Origin: Agapanthus africanus
Taxonomy: Eukaryota > Streptophyta > Magnoliopsida > Asparagales > Amaryllidaceae
DNA: 64,000 nucleotides
Assembly (NCBI GenBank): GCA_030015575.1
Contig: CM057340.1
Span: 748,161,632-748,225,631 of the forward strand
Direction of reading: 5' to 3'
The notes beneath the pieces were generated by a model. The model ran no database searches. It worked only from the letters and a program-made list of their open reading frames with translations, and had not been told where the DNA came from. Below, one piece after another: positions 33,814 through 42,125 of this stretch. Each line of letters opens with the position of its first letter. Within the stretch, counting starts at the first letter, position 1. The translations under genes were made by a program, and so were the position numbers.

Positions 33814-35248
33814 TGTTGGGGTCAAAAATTACACCCCGGTTGACCAAGTCAAAGTCAAAGTCAACCCCAAGCAAGCGGGCCCAAGCCCAGATCAAGTGGG
33901 CCCATGCCCGAGTCGAGCCCCGCGGCCAATCTTCCCTATGCCAAAATAAAAATTTTGTAATAAATAATTTTGGTGTATTTTTTTATGAATAAATGTAAGA
34001 AAAATGGGCATAAAACCAAATTTTTGTAAAAGTCATGGCTCATGTGCAAAAGAAATGAGCACATGAGGCATGGGATGGGCAAAATGCCATTTTGTAAAGC
34101 CTTAGAGGCTATATGTAAAGTGTGTAGCCTATAAAGCAAAAGATGATGATAATATCTAAACAAATTTTTCTCTTTCTCAAAAAATTAGGGTCTGTGTCTC
34201 CTTCTCCTTCCTCAAGGTTCTAAACCTTCTTCTTCTTTTTTTGAGTTAAATCAAGAGTTTAACTCTTCCTTTTCCAAAAATAAATAGTTTTTCACCACAA
34301 AACCCACAAAGGGGAGCTCGGATCTTTCACCAGACTTCAAAAATAAGAGATTTTTAAATCTCACCCCCTTTTTTCTCCAAGATCCGGCCAACTGAGAGGA
34401 AGAAGAAGGAGACCCATCTCTAAAAACTCCACTTTGGAGAAGATCCAGGACTCAAGGGTGAAGAAAGGGGTCCCCTTTCATCAGCTCCAAAAATATCTTA
34501 GGAGTTTAACTCCACAAAAAAAAATATACATATATAGATATATAAAACAATAAATCTTTCTTTTGGGGAGTACAACTCCTAGTGCAGGGGCTAAACCCCT
34601 TTGTCCTCTTTATCAGGAGTTCAGCTCCAAAAGTCAAATCGGAAGCACAGCTTCCAGTGAAGAGACAAAGCCCCTTTTCCTGCTGACCCCCAGCCCATGC
34701 GTGCCAAGCAAGTGGGGCGCTGGCGCCCAGCACCCGTGTGCCAAGCACGTAGGGGCGCGGGCACCCTGCGCCAGTGCCCAGCGTCTGCGTGCTAGGCACG
34801 TGAGGCGCTGGCGCTCACGCGTCCTTTGGACGCCATTTCCCACCTCATTTTATATACACTCCACACTAAAAATACCTCCCGCGTTAGAAAAAATTTCTAA
34901 CGGGATGCTGCCCCGCATCCCGCAAGGGGCTGCTAGTCCCCTTGACCTCCGGCCCGCTATCCGGGTAGCGGGACCCTTTAAAAATATGTGGGGCCCCCGA
35001 TATATGCAAAATCCCTTCAAAACACAACACTGCATATTGAGTTTGCATGACCTGTTTGACCCGTCAACCGGAGGTTCACTCGCTCCAAAGGCGAAGGATA
35101 ATTAACGGAAGCTTAGTTCGCAACCGCCGGAGATTCGGATCCCCATAATCAATAAATCCCAGCCTACCCTTTGCAGGGGGAATCTGTAATGCGCCTGACA
35201 AGTGCGCGTGTATTCCCATTTCAATGAGGTGACGAAAAACACCCTACA
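33814..35248 (+). repeat. TR-GAG 3' LTR
   Basis: Same ends as the 5' LTR, followed by ATCAC. The TATA box is at about 34850. The leader contains a four-hairpin segment at 34883-34972 that the 5' LTR lacks. The GC-rich array is shorter than in the 5' LTR. Confidence 0.95.
34883..34972 (+). promoter_or_regulatory. Four consecutive perfect stem-loops
   Basis: Stems in order: GTTAGAAA (34883-34890) with 34894-34901; GGGATGC (34902-34908) with 34915-34921; CAAGGGG (34923-34929) with 34938-34944; CCCGCTA (34953-34959) with TAGCGGG 34966-34972. They lie about 30 bases after the TATA box, so at or near the start of the transcript. In the 5' LTR only GTTAGCGG (28859-28867) remains, consistent with a deletion between short TAG matches. 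Confidence 0.85.
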
Positions 35249-36309
35249 ATCACTCTCTACTATCTTCTTACAAGATCCATCTCCTATTCTGATGAAGTCA
35301 AAACCTATGACTGTCACATCAAAAATAGATGATCTATTTCCGTTATATCTGCTTTAGTCAAATAATAAATATAAGCTATTTGCCCATTATACTTCTGCTG
35401 CTCCCACTGACTACACCAACTTTCTTGCAGAGTCATATACATGCGCACTTTCTAAAACTAATTTAGAATGACATTATACCTATCCTCCTGCCAGGTCTCA
35501 TAATCTGGAATAGCAGCAATGACAAGTTTGGGTAATCATAAACCTCCCTATCACCGTCTTTGAGGAGACCGAAGTACCTCTCGGGTGCCTGGGGTTACCC
35601 ACCAAATCTGCGGAGTGGCTATTGGAATGTCAAATCCATTTGAATCATTAGGTTCTTCTAAATTTTCAGTAATCGTTTGTGGTTCAGGAATCACTTCTAG
35701 TTCTACCATGCCCCCACTAATTTTTTCTGAAAAAGAATCCATTTTACTAAAACTGGTGGCGAGTCAAGAACAATATAACTATTGATCTTCCTGATGGTAG
35801 AAAGTTAACCCTCGTAAAAATCCGGGATAACCCACAAACTGCCATTACTGAAACGTGCCTAGAGTTTATCTGGATTCTGGTTTTAAGCATCAGCCGGAGA
35901 ACTCCATATAGCTTAACATCGTTAAGATATGAATTCATTCTATATAACATATAGAAACAAATGTACTAATTTAATTACAACCAGATTCAAAATCATGCAG
36001 CCGTTTCCAGTGCATATCAACCAAATGGAAGAAGGCCAAGCATCATTACTCATCAAGGAATGCATCCACGTATGGGTAACTTGAAAGAGAAGCTGATTCT
36101 TAAAACCATTACATACAACGGAATACCCAGCACAAGTATTTACATTTTCGATTACCTCGAAAAATCCTGATATTTCCAACAAATGGTTCTCTACGTTATA
36201 CTTATACCTATAACTTCTCAAAACTTGGATCCTATATTTCAATGAAATACTTGTCTAAAACTGGGGAAATCAAAAGTAAAGAGAATATAGTACGAGTACC
36301 AACCCTTTG
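35249..36309 (-). pseudogene. pol: Integrase-to-RT part of element E pol
   Basis: This resumes element E after TR-GAG. Minus-strand reading gives, in coding order (descending coordinates): an integrase-core remnant at 36180-36309; QVTHTWMHSLMSNDAWPSSI, corresponding to the usual NRTLLDMVRSM part; a decayed SVMAVCGLSRIFTR block where the usual FVGYPK-GYxFY segment lies; and FSEKISGGMVELEVIPEPQT (about 35735-35680). The last is the linker before RT, in the style of Angela-type Copia. The RT start near 35450-35350 is barely readable. All frames are broken. Confidence 0.7.
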
Positions 36310-36705
36310 TGTAATACCCAGTCCTTTTGAATACCAATATCCGTATTTTTGTCACTCTCAAAATTTATTTATTTTATAATTATTATTTGTATTATTCTAA
36401 AAACCAAAATCCTAATCTAATCTCATATATTTTAATTTTCCCTAACCCAAACCCTCATTCCCTTCCTCTTTTATTATCCCCTTTCTTTTTCATTTTTAGC
36501 CCAGCCGTTACTTTCCCCAAGCCCAGAGCCGGCCCACTCCTCTAATCCTTTTCTCATTCACTCAAAATCCCAAGCCCGGCGCCTTTCTTTTCCCTACTAT
36601 CTTATCCCTTGGCCCGAGCCCATTTTCCCTCCCCAGCCCATTAAAATAACAATTATCCCACCTCATTTCTTTTAAATCCCTTCAAATCCAAACCCAAATC
36701 TCCTC

Positions 36706-36712
36706 TATAAAT
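36706..36712 (+). promoter_or_regulatory. TATA box of LTR B
   Basis: TATAAAT within CTCCTCTATAAATTCC, about 120 bp upstream of the CT-rich tract, repeated in LTR 2 and LTR 3. It is the most likely core promoter of the family. Confidence 0.55.
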
Positions 36713-37516
36713 TCCTATTAAACCACCAAGTTAATGCCTCTTTAATCCCAATTAATTTCCCCTATTTATCCCTTTTAAAATCCTATTAATCACCACTTAA
36801 TTCTTATTCATTCTATTCCCTCTCTCTCAACTTCTCTAATTCTCTCTCTCTCTAATTCCCTCTCTCTCTCTCTCTTTAATTCCCTCTTCCTCTCTCTCTA
36901 AATTTCTCTCTCTTTATCAGCGTCTCACCCTCTCTCACATCAAATTAAGGAACAGCGTGAAGCAGTGAAGAAAAGGAGGGCACGAAGAGCACCTAGATCG
37001 AGTGAAATTGTCGGATTCCAAAGGACTGAGCCGGTGTTGCGTTCGTGGCGCGATCGTGCTGATACCACTGCAGTATTATTGTCGACACATTTCCAGGCAA
37101 GTACCCACTTGCTACATGCTAAGTAATTCGTGTTACAAACTAAAATCATATAAACCCCATATTCACAATACCCGATAGATTATATAACATACCTGTTCGA
37201 TGTAAAATTCCAATGAAAATCCTCATTTAAATTGACGGAACATGAGGGCATTTGCTGGCCCATGTGATATTGAATACCTTGTACAAATTTCACTGGAAAA
37301 TACGACTGTTAGTGACTAAAACGATTACCCCAAATATATCTGTAAAATTGGAACTTTCCCAGTATCTGAAAACCGTTAAAATCACCATAAATTATGTACA
37401 TACTGGAATGATGCGTTCAAGGACTTAAATCGAATCCGACTCGACGAACTATAACCTTATGCAAGTTTCTAATGTTTCTGTTCTTAAATTGTGACAATAT
37501 TTGGATCGGAGTGCGA

Positions 37517-37536
37517 CCCTGGACTGCAGTCCAGAG
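37517..37536. repeat. 20-bp palindrome in LTR B
   Basis: CTCTGGACTG followed by its reverse complement; this copy has one mismatch. It is perfect in LTR 2 (43322-43341), has one change in LTR 3 (49148-49167), and is extended to 22 bp and perfect in both LTRs of element C. Confidence 0.9.
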
Positions 37537-39292
37537 TGACTCTAGTTACTGTTTACTTTCCCATAATGCGTGCCACCTTGTTTCCTGAACTCGTATGTTG
37601 CGGAACTCGATATTTTAGTAAAGGTGAAACTGTTAGATATATAACACAAGTAGTTTCATTCTGTTTCATCGTCGTTTGCTATTTAATCTGTAATTTAGAA
37701 GATGGGGACGTATAACAGTCCCAACAGAATCAGAATTGACATATTAGTATTGAACAGTGTATAACTCCTAACGTACAGACACGATTGACGATCCATCTAT
37801 TGTGTTGAGAATCTTATTTAAAACCCTAGGTTTCATTCAACTGTAGCATCGCTAAATTCTGATCCCAATTGTGATTAAAATGCGTTGCGAAACGGACTTC
37901 CGATTCTGAAACCGGATTTCCAGCCGTGAACGCTTAAAATGAAATGGCCACATCTAGTGATCCTGAAACCCGATTGACGTGAAACAAAATTCGCTGGATA
38001 GATAACCAAACATACTATTTATTCCTCATTTATTATTTCGCTAAACTGTACACGTATGATTTATGATAAATTATGCAAGTGGTAGAATACTGATTTATGA
38101 CATCTTAATCATTGCTTTAGATACTGTTTTCTCATCATATCATACATATGTCACTGCATTGATAACCTAGTGATCATGTGCATTACCCAGTGTTAGATAT
38201 TAGTGGTGATTGTGGCAAGTACGTTAGTGTTCGTGCATGAGTGAATAAGTGAAAGTGACACGTACTTGTACACAATCAGTGAACCCTATTATTCTATTGA
38301 ATTGTCGACGTCTGTGGGACGCGTGTAAGTGTGACTATAAGTGGTATGGGACACTTATAGAAGCTCTTGCATGGATGTCACAGATAAGGCACCAGACACT
38401 GCCATTTATCTTGGGTATTAGTCGGGACGTGCTTGATGGAGATCATGTCTCCTGTTCTCGCGCAGACTTGTCACAGACCGACTGGTATTTGAGGTTATGG
38501 TTGGAGTTTGATGTAGACCACGGGGTGTGGGGTTGTTTGAGTGTGAGTTCAACAGAATCTCGGGAGTCCCATGCCGGCTTATATATATGGAGATATATGG
38601 AGATTTACAGGGTACATGATTATTACCGTGAGTTACATTTTGGGCCCGTGGTCCCTTGCCCTTGGGTTCTACCCTTGGGTGGAGGACACTCACGAGTGGT
38701 TGACACTCACACTTGGACTGACGATAGGCTTAGTGACCTGTACAGTGAGACTTAGAGACTGATAGGGATAATGACATTGATATGCATTACTTACTGTGTT
38801 GACATACCTGCATACCATATTACTGCTTTACCGTTCACCTGATCTATTGAACACTTCATTGATTACTGCATGTTCATATCGTTACCGTCTTGATTACTGT
38901 TATATATATATATATATATCTATTATCACTGTCTGATTTGCTACTTGTATCTATATGTTTATATTGCTATTGTGTCGCTCTGACGACCTGAGTATGCATG
39001 CTCAGAGTGAGAAGCGGATCTAGCCTGGACCAGGACTAGACGTACATCGCGGACATCTTGATCAGCTATCCAGAGTTATACTCTTTTTACCTCCATCAGG
39101 TCAGTTCTTTGTATTTGATTTGTTTCAGTTACTGCATTTCTCATTACCTGCGCATTGTTTACTGATTACCACGTAAAGCTAGAAGCCGAAGTGTGACTAC
39201 GGCAGGACTTTTCCTTGATCGTAGGAGCATGGCTGGCCTTGTCAACCCCTCGTATTCCGTATTTTGGGAAGCGGGGCGTGACACGGTTTTGT

Positions 39293-39308
39293 TGGTATCA
39301 GAGCCAGG
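39293..39308 (+). promoter_or_regulatory. Primer binding site, unit 1 of B
   Basis: TGGTATCAGAGCCAGG nine bases after LTR 1, an excellent match to the initiator-Met-tRNA primer site of plant retrotransposons. Confidence 0.93.
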
Positions 39309-39656
39309 TTTTGCTTCGATTGGGATTGCAGTTTTTCGTGTAGAGCTTGAAAATCTAAGACATCCCTCGGTCTAGATTGTAAACTTGTTATTCTTAATTC
39401 TTATTCACATTGTGTATTCTGCTATCCATCCGCTAGGGTTTCAGGTGACTTGGCAAAGTTACGTGGTTGTAATTGTGAAATACATCATAGTTACAATACC
39501 GTACTCTGTTTAAGTGACTTAGAATCCTACAGTTGATTTCTACTTGTAATGAATTTCATCACATCCGATGTTCTTGATTCCTTGCCCAATCCATAATATA
39601 TTTTAATTCCCATAGCTTGTGCCTCATATCGTCCTCAAAATTATTGTTTCAGGATC

Positions 39657-40070
39657 ATGTCTTCCAACGACTCTTCCTCTATTTCCACTCCCCAGAATCA
39701 GACCGTTGAAATTCTGAGTGTACTGCAAGGTCTGAAGGAAGCCCAGGAGCGAACAAACGACTTGTTAGCTGAAGGACTGAGAAGGCAGGTGAATCAGGCA
39801 CCAGCGGGAGTCCCCAATCGTAAAGGGATCCCTGTTAGACAAGAAAAAGAGAGGAAGATGAAGCGCCCATTTGTTTCCCCGTGATAGAAGCAGCAGAAGA
39901 CCCTGTGTTGTGGGTACTGCAAGAGGCCAGGACATCTTCAGAGGGATTGTCGCCGCGCTCAGGGGAAATGCCTGATTTGCGGATCCAGCGGACATCTTAT
40001 CAACGGTTGCCCTAAAAGGAAGGAGCTACAAGGAGGAGACTCGTCCACACTCTCCACTTCTGCCAAGTGA
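39657..40070 (+). pseudogene. Mini-Gag, unit 1 of B (two stop codons)
   Basis: A 137-codon frame, four bases after the predicted 3' splice site. Order: a Ser-rich start, a helix (ILSVLQGLKEAQERTNDLLA), a VPNRKGIPVR linker and two CCHC knuckles (CGYCKRPGHLQRDC and CLICGSSGHLINGC). The linker and knuckles align with element A, but the whole capsid domain between helix and linker is missing. Consecutive TGA and TAG codons at 39882-39887 break this copy where element C has CGA CAG. It would bind RNA, possibly guiding packaging into a helper particle (inference). Confidence 0.85.
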
Positions 40071-40454
40071 TGATTATTTCGTAAATCGAGCTCCGAGGAT
40101 AGTGCGGACCCAGCTTAGAATTCAACCCGTGTGACGAGATTGCAGCGGTCCAGAAATCAAAGAAGAGTTATTATGTTTTCTGCTTTCTATAATAATGTTG
40201 TTACCCATTTTGTAAAAATTTCCTTTCGTTTGAAATCTTGTATCCGTCGAACTTTTAGTTGAATGCAATAAAACTTTGAATCATGATGTATGTATCATTC
40301 ACTTGCTTTCCCCCTTATTTATACTATTCATTACAGCAGCATTTTTATTTTTGATTTTTCAGTCCTTGCCTACCGCACATTTTCTTGTACTCTGTATACA
40401 GGGTTATTTACTCAGTGTGTCCCACTATCTAATCATGACTCTTTCTTTCAGGCC
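40071..40454 (+). other. Spacer with predicted 3' splice site before the acidic ORF
   Basis: 384 bp without an ORF of note. It ends in CTAAT followed by CATGACTCTTTCTTTCAG|GCC (AG at 40450-40451), which has the branch site and pyrimidine tract of a plant 3' splice site, three bases before the ORF2 ATG. The same is seen in unit 2 (AG at 46262-46263) and in element C (AG at 58712-58713). Confidence 0.55.
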
Positions 40455-40925
40455 ATGGCCCACCATGGAGCAGCGCCGCATTTAGATGAGGATGTACAGT
40501 CATGCGTTTCCTTAGACCGCATGCTGGCGAATTCTGACGATGAGATCAACGGTCCCCAGGTCATTTTCGGAAACAGCGATTCCGAGGACGAAGGAGCCGC
40601 CGCCCTAGAGGTTGACATGATCGGCGATTCCGACGAGGAGGAAGGAGACCCTGAAGAGAACCCGATAGAGGAAGATCCCGAGGAAGGCCCGATAGAAGAA
40701 AATCCAGTGGAGGAAGATCCCATGGAGGAGGATCCAGAAGAAGAGAATCACATGGAAGCAGACCTCGATTAAGAAGCTCCAGCCGAGGAAGAAGGACCAG
40801 GAGAACAAGACCCTGCGGTGGAAGAACTCCCAATGGCGATCCCTGCGATGCGCTATGGGAATGGACGCCCCTACCTGAACGCACGAGCCTACCGTAACCT
40901 GCTGAACCTCCACAACCGCGACTGA
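40455..40925 (+). pseudogene. Acidic ORF2, unit 1 of B (premature stop)
   Basis: Same frame and length as the intact copy at 46267, but a TAA at 40770-40772 truncates it to 105 codons. It replaces a GAA codon of unit 2. The remainder to 40925 stays in frame and is conserved. Confidence 0.85.
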
Positions 40926-42125
40926 CGGGATTTTAGCTGTTGTCTTCTCTGGCCAAATAAACCTATAAATAGTTTAGAGCCATCTGTTACTTTTCGAGAG
41001 TGCTTTGTTTCGAATTTTCTGGAATGAAATAAACTTTCAGAGTTCACAAATCTTTTGATTACCGGTTCACTTGATACTTTGACTTTTCCCCTATACTGTT
41101 ATTTCCTCCTGAGACCCGTGACTATCCACCCCTGTACCTTGTGCTGTTTCGACCCTCACTTAAATTAAAAAGTACCGCACCCTCATCTTTTGAATGGGCC
41201 ACCTTTCATTCTTCGTATATGCCTCATTTGAAATCCTTCTGGGAAGGGAAATTAATAGTAAAATTTCCGAGTTAGCTGACCCTTCAGATTTTTTTGCTTG
41301 ATGTGTCGACCGTTTCCTTCCCATACATTCCCTCCCCTCCTGAGGTTCATTACTGTTCACCCTTACACACTGGGTTGAACCGACCCCAACCTCTTTGACC
41401 TTCAGTCTAAAGCCGTCACACTCCAACCTTTTGATGAGCCACACTCCATTGTAATCCCTACCCTAGCTAGCCCTATACATTTTTGTGCTTTTTCCTATTA
41501 CCCTAACTATATTCAGGGACATCATTATTCAAATTTAGTTTCCATTATTTTGTATTTATTGAAAAGTGCGTGTTATTGACTACTCCGTTTTATGTATTTT
41601 AAGTACACTACTTTCTTCTCATTTTCGGTAGCGCGACCATATGTATTACATATATTATTTTGGTGCTATACTTCTTATTTCACCATGTAGTTTTCTAAGT
41701 TATGTTACAATGGTTTGATTGATACGTTATTCTAAAAATGTTTTAAACCACCGACAAGTCCTTCACTGCTTCATTATAATTATGCCTTATACTTATTATT
41801 TTTGCTGTGCTACTTTTGATATACTTATATGTGCACATATTTGGGTTTCGATTTTATCGAACACGCCTTGATTATTATTGTTCGTTATTGTTATCTATAT
41901 TCTTGTATACATGTAGTTGCCCTTATAGTTGTTCCTGCCTTATACCTGTTTAGACCTATCTTTTTGTATGTTGTTCTTACATATATATACCTTCAAAATT
42001 AAATCCACCCGTTTTAAGTAAATCACTATGTATTAGTGTTTGATGTGGTAACTTTTCGCTTACTATTTTATAGCTTGTCGTTTCTTTTAAATTTCGAGGA
42101 CGAAATTTTTGTAAGGGTGGTATGA
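40926..42125 (+). other. 3' untranslated region, unit 1 of B
   Basis: 1.2 kb without coding signal, T-rich toward the end. It carries the conserved hairpin AAATTTCG-AGGA-CGAAATTT (42089-42108) and the purine tract GTAAGGGTGGTATGA right before LTR 2. Confidence 0.75.

Larger units (their letters stand above)
27733..35248 (+). mobile_element. Tat-like gag-only retrotransposon (TR-GAG type)
   Basis: LTRs at 27733-29146 and 33814-35248 are flanked by perfect target duplications ATCAC (27728-27732 and 35249-35253). The internal region has a primer-site-like sequence, a long leader, one Tat-like gag, then arrays of short repeats, and no protease, RT or integrase. This matches the published class of terminal-repeat elements carrying only a GAG domain, which depend on autonomous partners. 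The LTRs differ visibly, including a roughly 75-100 bp indel, so insertion is older than for element B. It sits inside element E. Confidence 0.92.
36310..39283 (+). repeat. Element B LTR 1
   Basis: 2974 bp. Landmarks: TATA at 36706-36712, a CT-rich tract at about 36825-36915, the donor hairpin at 37097-37112, a palindrome at 37517-37536 with one mismatch, a strongly conserved U5-side block at about 38170-38760, a TA microsatellite at about 38901-38919, and the end GAAGCGGGGCGTGACA. A 168-codon ORF at 38249-38755 is judged non-coding because element C carries an indel in it. Confidence 0.95.
37097..39652 (+). other. Predicted leader intron of element B (first unit)
   Basis: The donor TTCCAG|GCAAGTACCC is a textbook GC-type 5' splice site. 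The acceptor TTATTGTTTCAG ends at 39652, four bases before the mini-Gag ATG at 39657. The donor lies in the hairpin GCAAGT-ACCC-ACTTGC. The intron holds the palindrome, the conserved U5 block and the primer site. The second unit has the same sites at 42901 and 45464. Predicted, not observed. Confidence 0.55.

Noticed and set aside
38249..38755. 168-codon ORF present in all three B LTRs
   Set aside because: The corresponding sequence in both element C LTRs is highly similar but carries an indel that breaks the frame, so the protein is not conserved. It has no recognisable domain.
40068..40455. In-frame splicing that would fuse mini-Gag to ORF2 by a donor at the Gag stop (CCAA|GTGATG)
   Set aside because: Joining that site to the ORF2 acceptor puts ORF2 in the wrong frame and gives an early stop, so a separate messenger from the leader donor fits better.
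40448..40723. Ser-rich and Leu-rich ORFs on the minus strand opposite ORF2
   Set aside because: They are complements of the acidic GAA/GAT/CCC-rich coding strand, repeated at 46260-46696. Antisense shadows.
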